Notes: generated by a model not told the origin, from the sequence alone. A DNA stretch of 64,000 bases from Curtobacterium sp. PhB115 (GCF_003752025.1 NZ_RJKR01000005.1:1-64000); one strand, 5' to 3'. Shown: positions 16,476-25,627, counted from the first letter of the stretch. A program made the numbers and translations.

Positions 16476-19400
16476 CTACGACGACCGCAGCAGCGGCGCC
16501 ACCAGCGGCTCGAGCCAGCGGCTGTACGCCGTCGACATGTGCGTCTGGTCGCGGTACACGAGCTTGTCCTGCACCACCACCGGGCACCCGTCCGCGGTGC
16601 AGAACCAGTCCCGCGGCTCCACGGTCGGCACCCCGGCGGCGCGGACCGTCTCGGCGACGTCCTGGTGCCGGCCGGACACCGCGTAGGCGTGGTCCTCGGC
16701 CTGGTTGCACTCCCCCACGGAGTCGAGGTGCTCGGCCACGCACGACACCGCATCCCCCTCGGGCACGGGGGTGTCGAGCATGTACACGGTGCGGATCCCG
16801 GCAGCCTGCACCGTCGCGGCGGTCTCGGCGGTGCCGTCCGCCCAAGTGGTGTTCGACACTTGCTTGCCGGGGACGTTGTCCGACTGGGCCATCAGCACCA
16901 GGTCCGGGTCGAGCCGCTCGATGCGCTTCATGGAGGCGTCGCGCCAGGTCGGGCACTCGGTGTAGACCCGCTTGAGCGACGAGTTGAACAGTTCGACGTC
17001 CTGCGCGACCGGGCACGCCGACTTCGTCCACGCGACGACCTTCCAGCCCTCGGTCTTCCCGGCGGCGTCCAGTGCGGGGAGCCACTGCTGCGCGTGCGAG
17101 TCACCCCAGAGCACCACGGTCCTGGTCCCCTCCGGGTCGCCGTACACGCAGGCCTTCTGCTGGATCTGCAGGTACCCGGCGTGGCAGCCGTTGTCGGTGG
17201 AGTCGGGTTGGTCCTCGGCGGCCTCGGTGATCCCCGGGGTCAGGTTCGCGGGCACTGCCTGCTTCGCGAGCGCGGCCTGGATCGTCGCCTGGACCTCCTT
17301 CGAGTCGCCCTGGTCGAGCGTCGCGGCCTGCACGGTGCCGCCGCTGCCGACGAGGGCCGGCACCGAGAACACCACGACGACCGCGGTGGCCGTGGTGGCC
17401 GCTGCTGCGGTGGCGCCGATCGCGGCCCAACGGATCCGCTTCCAGCGCGCGCGGGCCGACGGCGACTCGATCAGGTGGTACGTGATCGTGGCGACCCACA
17501 GCGCGACGGCCATGACCTCGAGCTTCTCGACCCAGTTCAGGTCCCGGTTCACCATCACCGGCACGAGCACCACCATCGGCCAGTGCCACAGGTACCAGCC
17601 GTAGGACACCTTGCCGATGGCCTGGAACGGCTTCGCCCCGAGCACGGACTCGACCGATCCGCGGCGGTAGACCCCGCCGCCGGCGATCACGGCGCACGCC
17701 CCGAGGACCGGCAGGAGCGCCGCGGTGCCGGGGAACGGCGTCTCGTCGGAGAACAGCACGGCGCTGGCCAGGATCGCACCGAGGCCGAGCCAGGTCAGCC
17801 CGACCTGCAGGACCCCGGGCACGCGGGCCACGTACCGGGCGCCGATGGCCAGGAACGCCCCGGCCGCCAGCTCCCACGCGCGGGTCTGCATCGAGAAGTA
17901 CGCGAGCGGGGAGTCCGTCGACGTGATGGTCACCGACGCCCACATCGACGCGCCGAACACGAGCGTCACGACAGCGGTCATCGCGAGCCGGCGGTGTCGC
18001 TTCCACAGCACGATCGCCAAGGTGAGCACGAGCGGCCAGGCGAGGTAGAACTGCTCCTCGACGCCGAGCGACCAGAAGTGCTCGAGCGGCGACGCGGGCC
18101 CGTCGGCGGCCTGGTAGTCGACGCCCTGCGCGGCGAGCCGGTAGTTCAGCGCGAAGAACGTCGCCGCGACCCCGTCCCACGCGACGCTCGAAGCCCGGAG
18201 GATCGAGTCGAACACCCGCGTCGCGATCACCGTGACCGCGATCACGAGGAGCGCGGTCGGCAGCAGACGCCGGATGCGACCGGCGTAGAAGGAGCCGAAG
18301 TCGATGCGGCCCTTCCGCTCGACCTCGCGGAGGAGCTGCCCGGTGATGAGGAACCCGGAGATCGCGAAGAACACGTCCACCCCGACGTACCCGCCCGTGA
18401 TCACGGGCGCGCCGGTGTGGTAGATCACCACGAGCAGCACCGCGACCGCGCGGAGCCCCTGGATGTCCGGCCGGAACACGCGTGGCCCTGCGGCCTGCGG
18501 GCGCTCGGCCTGCACCGGCGCCTCGACGGGAGCTGCGGACGCCGGCAAGGTCACCGGGTCGAGTCGCTCGCCGAACGCAGGTGGTGCGGCTTCGGCACGC
18601 GCCGGCTCCGGCGCGACGACGGGTGACGTCGGCGTGGTCACGACCGGCGAGCGCGGGGGCGCAGGGAGCGCCGGGTTGGCTGCGTCGGACGCGCGCACGT
18701 CCGCCTGCACGACGTCGACCTGGAGGCCCGGATCACCTGCCGTCCGCAGGGTCGCGCCCGGCACGGGGCCGGTTCCCGACACCGGCGGGGCGGACGCGAG
18801 CAGTGCGGTACGGGCCGCCACGCGCACGGGGCGGGCCGGCCTGCGCGCGGCGAGTCGTGCCTCCCGGCGGTCTGCTCGTGCCGCCTTGCGGGCCGCACGC
18901 TTCGGCGACGGCACCGACAGGAACAGCATCGGGACCTGCACGTAGGCGTGCAGCGCCGCGAGGATCCACATCGCCCAGAGCACGTCGAAGCCGAAGCGGA
19001 CCGTGGCCCACGCGAGGCCGGCCCACGTGACGAGCAACGACGTGGTGACGGTGATGCGCATCACCCGGGCGATCTGCGTGCCGAGCGGGGTCGTGACCTT
19101 CTTCGCCGCGCCGGTGGGCACCCACTCCCTCGTCTTGCCGGTGAGGACGTGCACGATCGCGACCGCGTGCGCAAACGAGTAGAGCGACTGGATCCGCAGC
19201 ACGTCGATCCGCCAGCGGGACTTGTACATGATCGGGACGACCACGAGCCACATGACCATCGCGCCGAGGAGCCACACCGAGTTCTGCGGCTGGATCCACT
19301 GCGGCAGCCCGAACAGCATCACCAGGCCAGGCAGCGGCGAGAGGAACACGTTGACCGCGGTGGAGATGTAGTAGAGGAACCCGGACCAGAAGCACATCCG

Positions 19401-20522
19401 CTGACGCAGGGTGATGTGCGGGTTCTCGTGGAAGGTGGTGTCCGCGAGCAGCGACATCGACCCCGTGCACCAGCGGTACTGCTGGTTGAGGAACGAGGCC
19501 AGGTCGTCGGGGCACATGCCCTTCGAGACCAGGATCGGCACGTACCGGACGAGGAACCCGACGCGCATCAGGTTCACGCCGGTGTGGACGTCCTCGGAGT
19601 GGCCGATCTGGGCGAAGCCGCCGGCCTGCTCGAGCGCGGAGCGACGGTAGATCGCGCAGGTACCGACGCAGATGGCGGCGTTCGAGCGGTCGCGAGCGGG
19701 CTGGATCCAGCGGTAGAAGAGCTCCTGCGTGGCGCCGGCGGTGCGCTGCAGCCAGTGCATGCCCTTCCGGGCGTCGAAGAACTGCGGCGACTGCACGATC
19801 CCGAGGCTCTGGTCGTCGAAGTACGGCACCAGCTCGAACAGGTAGTCGGAGCGCGGCACGAAGTCGGCGTCGAACACCGCGATGAGGTCCCCGTCGGACT
19901 GCTCGTAGCCGTGGCGCAGGTTGCCGGCCTTCTTGAGGTGGCCGCGGTTCGGCCGGACCTCGTAGGTGAAGCCGTAGCGTCGGGCGAGGTCCGCGACCTC
20001 TTCGCGGTCGCCGTCGTCGAGGACGTACACCGTCAGCGCGGCCGGCCAGCTGAGCTTCGACACCCAGTGGTAGGTGTTCCGGAGGATCTCGATCGGCTCC
20101 CCCGCCGTCGGCAGGAACACGTCCACCGTCGGGTACCGGCCGGGCTGCCAGCTCGCGACCCGGGCGATGTGGTCCCGCTTGTGGAACCGCTTCTTCCGCG
20201 AACTCGTCGAGAGCGAGATGCACAGCGTCAGGCAGTACAACGTCGTCGGGATGAGGAAGAGCAGCAGGCCTGGTGCCGAGGTGGAGAACCGCCAGATGCT
20301 CGAGGCGATGAGCGCGAAGGCCGCTGCCTGCGCGAACAGCATCCAGCGGTGCTGCGGGCCCATGTACCAGTACTTCTCGCGGTCCGTCGGCGGGGTGGGG
20401 AGGTACTGGTCCTCCGTCTGGGCCGCCTGGGCCTGCTCGGTCCTGGCTCTGCGCTCTTGGTCCGTGGTGCTGTCGTTCGGTGTCTCGGCGGGCGCGCCGA
20501 GCACCGTGTCCGTTGCCGTCAT
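16476..20522 (-). CDS. Cellulose synthase-like GT2 glycosyltransferase fused to AT3-SGNH O-acyltransferase
   Basis: One 1348-residue frame joins two membrane enzymes. Residues 1-540 are a processive GT2 of the cellulose/hyaluronan synthase type: Asp pair in VLDDGD (169-170), DAD (218-220), SED in the TED position (309-311), and QQYRW (347-351), with two membrane helices before and about four after the catalytic domain; no PilZ domain follows. Residues 541-682 are a basic then Ala/Pro-rich linker. From 683 an acyltransferase-3 domain begins (FRPDIQGLRAVAVLLVVIYH, the R-x10-H pattern) with about ten helices, followed by an extracytoplasmic SGNH domain (GDSH 1140-1143, DQTH 1325-1328). The simplest reading is a machine that extrudes a beta-linked polysaccharide and O-acylates it outside. 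GGAAGG precedes the ATG. It is transcribed alone. Confidence 0.88.
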   Translation of the reverse strand: MTATDTVLGAPAETPNDSTTDQERRARTEQAQAAQTEDQYLPTPPTDREKYWYMGPQHRWMLFAQAAAFALIASSIWRFSTSAPGLLLFLIPTTLYCLTLCISLSTSSRKKRFHKRDHIARVASWQPGRYPTVDVFLPTAGEPIEILRNTYHWVSKLSWPAALTVYVLDDGDREEVADLARRYGFTYEVRPNRGHLKKAGNLRHGYEQSDGDLIAVFDADFVPRSDYLFELVPYFDDQSLGIVQSPQFFDARKGMHWLQRTAGATQELFYRWIQPARDRSNAAICVGTCAIYRRSALEQAGGFAQIGHSEDVHTGVNLMRVGFLVRYVPILVSKGMCPDDLASFLNQQYRWCTGSMSLLADTTFHENPHITLRQRMCFWSGFLYYISTAVNVFLSPLPGLVMLFGLPQWIQPQNSVWLLGAMVMWLVVVPIMYKSRWRIDVLRIQSLYSFAHAVAIVHVLTGKTREWVPTGAAKKVTTPLGTQIARVMRITVTTSLLVTWAGLAWATVRFGFDVLWAMWILAALHAYVQVPMLFLSVPSPKRAARKAARADRREARLAARRPARPVRVAARTALLASAPPVSGTGPVPGATLRTAGDPGLQVDVVQADVRASDAANPALPAPPRSPVVTTPTSPVVAPEPARAEAAPPAFGERLDPVTLPASAAPVEAPVQAERPQAAGPRVFRPDIQGLRAVAVLLVVIYHTGAPVITGGYVGVDVFFAISGFLITGQLLREVERKGRIDFGSFYAGRIRRLLPTALLVIAVTVIATRVFDSILRASSVAWDGVAATFFALNYRLAAQGVDYQAADGPASPLEHFWSLGVEEQFYLAWPLVLTLAIVLWKRHRRLAMTAVVTLVFGASMWASVTITSTDSPLAYFSMQTRAWELAAGAFLAIGARYVARVPGVLQVGLTWLGLGAILASAVLFSDETPFPGTAALLPVLGACAVIAGGGVYRRGSVESVLGAKPFQAIGKVSYGWYLWHWPMVVLVPVMVNRDLNWVEKLEVMAVALWVATITYHLIESPSARARWKRIRWAAIGATAAAATTATAVVVVFSVPALVGSGGTVQAATLDQGDSKEVQATIQAALAKQAVPANLTPGITEAAEDQPDSTDNGCHAGYLQIQQKACVYGDPEGTRTVVLWGDSHAQQWLPALDAAGKTEGWKVVAWTKSACPVAQDVELFNSSLKRVYTECPTWRDASMKRIERLDPDLVLMAQSDNVPGKQVSNTTWADGTAETAATVQAAGIRTVYMLDTPVPEGDAVSCVAEHLDSVGECNQAEDHAYAVSGRHQDVAETVRAAGVPTVEPRDWFCTADGCPVVVQDKLVYRDQTHMSTAYSRWLEPLVAPLLRSS

Positions 20523-20963
20523 GTCGGACCTTCCCTGATCAGGCGTGACGAGGCTGTGCGGGTGGTGCGCTGTCCCGGGGTCCGTCGTGCGGGGGTCCTG
20601 GGTTCCGAGGTGCGGTGGTGCAGTCGTGCGGTGGTGCCGGGTTCCGGGGTGCGGTCATGCAGCCGTCAGTCGTCAGTCGTCAGTCGTCAGTCGTGAGTCG
20701 TGAGTCGTGAGTCGTGCAGTCGTGCAGTCGTGCCGGAGTGCGGTGGTGCAGTCGTGCGGTGGTGCGCCGTTCGGTGGTGCGCGGTGCGGCCGGGTCCCTT
20801 GCCCGGTGGAGCAGCCCGGTGAGTGCTGCTGTGCCCGACGCTACGGTCGCTCGGGCCGTGGTGAGTGACCGGACGGTTACGTCGACCTGGGACTCCGCCC
20901 CTCGTTCGGGGGACAGGCGTCCCCCTTCGGTGCGGGGTGGGCGGGGTGGCGGGTCGGGCGGGC
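20523..20963. repeat. Gene-free upstream region of the GT2-AT3 gene with heptamer tandem repeats
   Basis: No convincing gene is present. Positions 20664-20732 hold about ten tandem copies of a 7-nt unit (CAGTCGT, drifting to GAGTCGT), flanked on both sides by imperfect GTGCGGTGGTGCAGTCGT-like blocks (20600-20660 and 20735-20790). Since GT2-AT3 starts at 20522 on the minus strand, its promoter probably lies in 20523-20660, but I could not pick a clear -35/-10 pair. Confidence 0.6.
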
Positions 20964-20966
20964 GCT

Positions 20967-21441
20967 CGGTGCGAGGTTGCGCGCATGGTGCGAGGCTCGC
21001 GAGCTCCCACGGTGCGCGAAACCTCGCACCGTAGGGACCGCGAGGGCGCACGGTGCGACGTCGGCGTGGAGGCGGGGTCGCACCGTGCGAGGGCGGCGGC
21101 GCGTGGGTTGCACGGTGCGAGGGCGGCGGCGCGTGGGTCGCACGGTGCGAGGGCGGCGGCGCGTGGGTCGCACGGTGCGAGGCGCCGCGCATGGTGCGAG
21201 GCCCGCGAGGTCCCACACTGCACGGAACCTCGCACCGTAGGTATCGCGGGGTCGCACGGTGCGAGGTCGGTTGCCGCGGGTCGCACGATGCGAGGGCGGC
21301 GTTGCCGCGGGTCGCACGGTGCGAGGTGGGTGCGGCGGCGGGCGCTCGGTGCGAAGTACCGCGCACGGTGCGAGGCCCGCGGGCTCCCACACTGCGCGGA
21401 ACCTCGCACCGTAGGGACCGCGAGGGCGCACGGTGCGAGGG
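20967..21441. repeat. Array of about 17 GCACGGTGCGAGG palindromic repeats
   Basis: The core TCGCAC-G-GTGCGA is itself palindromic and appears roughly every 20-40 nt, mostly in one orientation. Four 30-nt tandem units (GGGCGGCGGCGCGTGGGTCG plus core) lie at about 21090-21182. Three larger blocks (about 20967-21060, 21185-21266, 21342-21440) each carry a core followed 35-45 nt later by the inverted ACCTCGCACCGTAG, so each can fold as a long hairpin. The array follows the stop of the minus-strand TIM-barrel gene. Translations of it are repetitive and Arg-rich, with no sign of coding. Confidence 0.8.
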
Positions 21442-21462
21442 CGCGGGCGCGGCGCGCGCGGC

Positions 21463-22368
21463 TCAGCGCGGGAGGGGCACCGCGTCCGCGAAGGACCGGA
21501 CGACGCGGGCGACGACCTCGGCGGCCGGGGTGTCCCAGATCGCCTGGTTGAAGAGCTCGACCTCGACGTCCCCGGAGTAGCCGGTCGCCGTCACCGCAGC
21601 GGTCACCGGCCCGAAGTCGACATGCCCGTCGCCCGGGTAGCCTCGCGACAGCAACGGATCGGCGGCGATGGGCGTCAGCCAGTCGCACACCTGGAACGAG
21701 GCGATCCGGCCGGCGGCCCCGGCCCGGGCGACCGACCCCGCGAGCGCCGGGTCCCACCACACGTGGAAGGTGTCGACGACGACGCCCACGGCCTCGGCGG
21801 GGAACGGTGCCGCGAGGTCGAGCGCCTGCGCCAAGGTCGACACAACGGCCCGGTCGGCGGCGTACATCGGGTGCAACGGTTCGACAGCGAGCTGCACGCC
21901 GGCGTCGAGGGCGTGCGGTACGAGGTCGGCGAGCGCGTCGGCGACCCGGTCCCGTGCGCCGACGAGGTCCCGCGACCCCTCGGGCAGGCCGCCCGCGACG
22001 AGCACGAGCACCGGCGCCGATCCGGGTGCTCCGGCTGCGGCGAGTGCTGCGGTCTCGTCGATCGCGCGACGGTTGTCGTCGAGGGCCCGTCGCCTGGCGG
22101 TACCGGGTGGCAGGGTGAAGAAGCCTCCGCGGCAGTGCGACGACACCCGGAGCCCCGAGTCGGCGACCATCCGGACAGCCTCGGACAGCCCGACCTCGGC
22201 GACGGGCTCGCGCCAGGTGCCGATCGCGCCGACCCCGGCCGCGTCGACGGTGTCGAGCGCCTCGCGCAAGGACGCGTACTTGATCGTGGCCTGGTTCACC
22301 GAGAGCCGCGGGTGCGGCGCGCGCCCACCGGACGCGACCGGCGTGACGGCGTCCGCCGCGGTCGTCAC
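21463..22368 (-). CDS. Sugar phosphate isomerase/epimerase (xylose isomerase-like TIM barrel)
   Basis: The 301-residue product has the AP endonuclease 2 TIM-barrel fold, with metal-ligand type motifs LAVEPLHP (Glu), VVDTFHVWWDP (Asp, His), SFQVCDW and VEVELFN (Glu). The N-terminal SVNQATIKYASL and SSHCRGGFF motifs mark a group that regularly accompanies DUF993 and Gfo/Idh genes. GTG at 22368 overlaps the DUF993 stop by 4 nt (GTGA). It is the last gene of a three-gene operon. It probably acts on a keto-sugar made by the dehydrogenase two genes upstream; the exact reaction is unknown. Confidence 0.8.
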   Translation of the reverse strand: MTTAADAVTPVASGGRAPHPRLSVNQATIKYASLREALDTVDAAGVGAIGTWREPVAEVGLSEAVRMVADSGLRVSSHCRGGFFTLPPGTARRRALDDNRRAIDETAALAAAGAPGSAPVLVLVAGGLPEGSRDLVGARDRVADALADLVPHALDAGVQLAVEPLHPMYAADRAVVSTLAQALDLAAPFPAEAVGVVVDTFHVWWDPALAGSVARAGAAGRIASFQVCDWLTPIAADPLLSRGYPGDGHVDFGPVTAAVTATGYSGDVEVELFNQAIWDTPAAEVVARVVRSFADAVPLPR

Positions 22369-23660
22369 GCGACCACCTCGGCGACCGGGCGGTCGACGTG
22401 GGACGAGCCGCGCCTCCCGGCCGGGGTCGTCAGCCCGGCCAGCGCGAGCAGACCGTGCCAGCGTGCTGCGGCGAGGTCCGGGTCCTCGAGGGCGCCGCAG
22501 GCGTTCGCGAGCCGGACCGTCTCGGACAGGTGCGGGAGAGAGCGGCCGGCGTGCAGACCGCCCACCATCTGGAAGGCGGGCTGGTGACCGTTCAGCCACG
22601 CGAGGAACGCGATGCCGGTCTTGTAGTGCCAGGTCGGGGCGCTGAAGACGTGGCGGGACAGGGCCTCGGTGGGGGCGAGGAGTGCGCGGTAGGCGGCCTC
22701 GTCGGGCAGGGCTCGGACGGCGGCTGAGGCGATGGGGCCGACGGCGGCGAAGGCTCCGAGGAGGGCGTCGGAGTGGCGGTGGCGGCCGTCGGCGGACCGG
22801 CTACCGGGCCGGTCTCCGGACCGGTCTCCGGGCCGGTCGCCGGCGATGAGGTCGACGTAGTGGAAGTCGTCGCCTGTGAACATCCGGGCAGTCGCGGGCA
22901 GCTGCGAGCGGAGCGACACCTCGGCCCGGGCGTTCAGCAGGCTCATCTTGATGCCGGAGACCTGCTCGCCGGCATCGCGCATGATGTCGAGCACCGTGTC
23001 GGAGGCCTGCTGCCCGCCGAAGTACCCGGCGAGGGCGGGGTCGAACGCCTCGCCGAGCCAGTGCAGCACGACGGGGGCACTCGCCCGCTCGATGACCCGG
23101 GCGTACACGCGACGGTAGACGGCGGGCGCGTCGGGTGCGGTGCTTGCGAGCCTCGCGAGGTGACGGCTCGCCATGAGCACGACGCCGGCGCCGGCGTCCT
23201 CGGCGTGGTGGAGCTGCGCGACGTAGGCGTCGACGATCTGCTGCTCGGAGGGCTCACTGGCTGGCGCGTCGGCGGTGGCGTCCGGCGCCAGGTCGTCCGT
23301 GTTGACGCCGACGACGATGCGGCCGCCGACGGACTGGGCCTCGCGGGCGCTGCGGGTGATCAGCTCGCGGGTCGCCGCGGGGTCGAGCCCCATGTTCCGC
23401 TGCGCGGTGTCCATCGCGTCCGCCACGCCGAGGCCCCAGGACCAGAGGTGGTGGCGGAACGCCAGGGTGGCGTCCCAGTCGAGGTCGGCCGGGGCTCCCG
23501 GGGTGTTGTCCGCGGCGGCACGCGGGACGACGTGGGCTGCGGCGTAGACGACGCGCTCGGTGAGGGGCGCGGCCGGCTTGTCGGCGTCGGTGACGGCCGG
23601 GGCGCGTAGCCCGGTGGTGCTCGTGGTGCCGTCGGGGGTGAGGAGGGTGAGGTGCGTCAT
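22365..23660 (-). CDS. DUF993 family aldolase-like protein (dihydrodipicolinate synthase fold)
   Basis: A 431-residue DUF993 protein. The lysine in GIKMSLLNARAEV (about K238) sits where class I aldolases of the DHDPS superfamily form the Schiff base, and VLHWLGEAFDPALAGYF and FHYVDLIAGD are family hallmarks. It would cleave or condense a carbon skeleton in a sugar pathway. Residues 275-296 are a repetitive Gly-Asp-Arg-Pro insertion encoded by short tandem repeats. The last 17 codons include a copy of the GGAGGCGCGG sequence that elsewhere forms intergenic palindromes. It overlaps both neighbours by 4 nt. Confidence 0.85.
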   Translation of the reverse strand: MTHLTLLTPDGTTSTTGLRAPAVTDADKPAAPLTERVVYAAAHVVPRAAADNTPGAPADLDWDATLAFRHHLWSWGLGVADAMDTAQRNMGLDPAATRELITRSAREAQSVGGRIVVGVNTDDLAPDATADAPASEPSEQQIVDAYVAQLHHAEDAGAGVVLMASRHLARLASTAPDAPAVYRRVYARVIERASAPVVLHWLGEAFDPALAGYFGGQQASDTVLDIMRDAGEQVSGIKMSLLNARAEVSLRSQLPATARMFTGDDFHYVDLIAGDRPGDRSGDRPGSRSADGRHRHSDALLGAFAAVGPIASAAVRALPDEAAYRALLAPTEALSRHVFSAPTWHYKTGIAFLAWLNGHQPAFQMVGGLHAGRSLPHLSETVRLANACGALEDPDLAAARWHGLLALAGLTTPAGRRGSSHVDRPVAEVVA

Positions 23661-24976
23661 GCGCGTGCGCCGACGGTCTCGGTGTGCTGGACGACTTCGG
23701 GGACGTCTGGGCTGGCGCTGGCGCTGTCGCTGGCGGCGCTGGCGCTGTCGGCGTTGTCGGCGCTGGCCGCGCTGTCGCTGTCGCTGCCGCTGTCGGCCTG
23801 GAGGCGCGGTGTGGGCTGAGTGGGCAGCTGCAGCTCCGGCAGGTCGACGCGTCGACCCTCCGCGTCGGATCGCAGACCGGCCTCCGCGAGCGCCACGCCG
23901 CGGGCACCGGACAGCAGGTCGTACGGGTGCGGGCGACCGGCGACGAGGTCCTGCAGGAAGTCCTCCCACTGAGCGCGGAAGCCGTTGCCGAACACCTCGT
24001 TGTCGGGGACCTCGAGCCACTGCCCGCGGTAGTCCCGCTCGTCCTTGAGGTCCGGGTTCCACACTGGCTTCGGCGTCGCCGTCCTGGGCTGGATCCGGCA
24101 CCCGAACAGCCCGACGACCGCGCTGCCGTCCGTGCCGTCGACCTGGAACTCGACGAGCTCGTCACGGTCGACGCGCACCGCCCAGCTCGAGTTGATCTGC
24201 GCCGTGATGCCCCCGGCGAGGTCGAACACGCCGTAGGCCGCGTCGTCCGCGGTCGCCGGGTACTCGGTGCCCTGCTCGTCGGTGCGGTGCTCGATGTGCG
24301 TCGCGGTCCTGGCGTACACCGACTCGACTCGGCCGAACAGCTGCTCGAGCACGTAGTTCCAGTGCGGGAACATGTCGACGACGATGCCGCCGCCGTCCTG
24401 CTTGCGGTAGTTCCAGCTCGGGCGCTGGGCACTCTGCCAGTCCCCCTCGAACACCCAGTAGCCGAACTCACCCCGCACCGACAGGATCCGGCCGAAGAAC
24501 CCGGAGTCGACCAGGCGGCGGAGCTTCCGGAGGCCGGGCAGGTAGAGCTTGTCGTGCACGACGCCGTTCGGGACGCCGGCCTCGGCCGCGAGCTGGGCGA
24601 GTTCGAGGGCCTCGGCGGAGGTCTCGGCCGTCGGCTTCTCGGTGTAGATCGCCTTGCCGGCGGCGATGGCCTTGCGCAGGGCGTCGGCGCGGGCGCTCGT
24701 CACGGCGAAGTCGGCGAAGACGTCCCAGCGCGGGTCGGCCAGGGCGGCGTCGAGGTCGGTGGTCCAGTGCTCGACGCCGTGGCGTGTGGCGATCTCCTCG
24801 AGCTTCGCGGCGTTGCGGCCAACCAAGAGCGGCTCGAGCTGGACACGGGAGCCGTCCGGCAACAGGAGTCCGCCGTCGTCCCGGATCGCGAGGATCGACC
24901 GGACGAGGTGCTGCCGGTAGCCCATGCGCCCGGTGACGCCGTTCATGATGATGCCGATGGTGCGCGTGGTGGTCAA
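23657..24976 (-). CDS. Gfo/Idh/MocA family oxidoreductase with low-complexity C-terminal tail
   Basis: The N-terminal Rossmann fold starts with IGIIMNGVTGRMGYRQH, and the EKP cofactor motif is seen in YTEKPTAETS; the C-terminal alpha/beta domain includes GGGIVVDMFPHWNYVLEQLFG. It would oxidise a sugar or cyclitol with NAD(P). TTG at 24976 is preferred because GGGAG lies 8 nt upstream and because upstream codons are not protein-like. The final ~45 residues are a Ser/Ala/Asp tract encoded by CGCTGTCGCTGG-like repeats. It heads the operon with DUF993 and the TIM barrel; a LacI-type operator lies 43 nt upstream. Confidence 0.88.
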   Translation of the reverse strand: MTTTRTIGIIMNGVTGRMGYRQHLVRSILAIRDDGGLLLPDGSRVQLEPLLVGRNAAKLEEIATRHGVEHWTTDLDAALADPRWDVFADFAVTSARADALRKAIAAGKAIYTEKPTAETSAEALELAQLAAEAGVPNGVVHDKLYLPGLRKLRRLVDSGFFGRILSVRGEFGYWVFEGDWQSAQRPSWNYRKQDGGGIVVDMFPHWNYVLEQLFGRVESVYARTATHIEHRTDEQGTEYPATADDAAYGVFDLAGGITAQINSSWAVRVDRDELVEFQVDGTDGSAVVGLFGCRIQPRTATPKPVWNPDLKDERDYRGQWLEVPDNEVFGNGFRAQWEDFLQDLVAGRPHPYDLLSGARGVALAEAGLRSDAEGRRVDLPELQLPTQPTPRLQADSGSDSDSAASADNADSASAASDSASASPDVPEVVQHTETVGARA

Positions 24977-25018
24977 CGCGTGCTCCCTTGCTCGCTGTGG
25001 CCCGCTCTCCGCCGTGTT

Positions 25019-25032
25019 GGAAAGCGCTTGCC
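25019..25032. promoter_or_regulatory. LacI-family operator upstream of the Gfo/Idh-DUF993-TIM operon
   Basis: GGAAAGCGCTTGCC, a pseudo-palindrome around the central CG typical of LacI/CcpA-type sites, lies 43 nt upstream of the TTG start. The same 14 bases occur at 26840-26853 before the ABC importer operon. The LacI gene between them is the probable binder. Confidence 0.75.
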
Positions 25033-25123
25033 GGAACCGTACACCACGAGTCGGGCGCTCCGACAGCACGCGGTCGCCACTCGAACACGTTCCGCACACG
25101 GGAGGTCGGCCCGGGCAGTCGGA

Positions 25124-25627
25124 GCCGTGCCGAGCGGTCACGACACCCCGCTCACGTTCGCCGAGGTGTCACGAACGGTCGCACCCGGCGACGCCGAACG
25201 ACAGTTCGAGCGACCTCGACGCATCGCCGGCGGCGTGTCGCGCGACCTCACGACCTCGGGACCTCGGGGTCGAGCGACGGCGGTCGCCGGTTCGACCGCA
25301 GCCGTGCCGAGCGGTCACGACACCCCGCTCACGTTCGCCGAGGTGTCACGAACGGTCGCACCCGGCGCCGCCGAACGACAGCTCGAGCGACCTCGACGCA
25401 TCGCCGGCGGCGTGTCGCGCGACCTCGGGACCTCGCAACCCCGGGACGTCACGATCGCGGGACCTCGGGGTCGAGCGACGACTACGACCACGCCTGGCCG
25501 ACCGCAGCCGTGCCGAGCGGTCACGACACCCCGCTCACGTTCGCCGAGGTGTCACAAACGGTCGCACCCGGCGACGCCGAACGACAGTTCGAGCGACCTC
25601 GACGCATCGCCGCCAGCGTGTCGCGCG
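25124..25627. repeat. Three direct copies of a ~122-nt element
   Basis: Copies start at 25124, 25301 and 25506 (spacing 177 and 205 nt). They are nearly identical, each beginning GCCGTGCCGAGCGGTCACGA and ending close to GTGTCGCGCGACC. Each contains CGACACC ... GGTGTCACG, able to pair, and CGAACGACAGTTCGAGCG, itself an inverted repeat (CGAAC/GTTCG) resembling the GCGACAGTTC palindromes elsewhere. The whole 25066-25677 stretch has no credible gene. It separates the Gfo/Idh operon from the LacI stop. Confidence 0.8.

Noticed and set aside
20967..21441. CRISPR array
   Set aside because: Repeat units are only 12-13 nt, spacers are irregular and themselves repetitive, and no cas gene is in the window.
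20687..21760. Arg/Thr/His-rich frames over the palindrome array in several readings
   Set aside because: The translations are periodic in all frames because the DNA is repetitive; no start signal or non-repetitive domain.
25124..25627. Insertion sequence or transposase remnant
   Set aside because: No transposase-like frame and no terminal inverted repeats or target duplication could be identified; described as direct repeats only.
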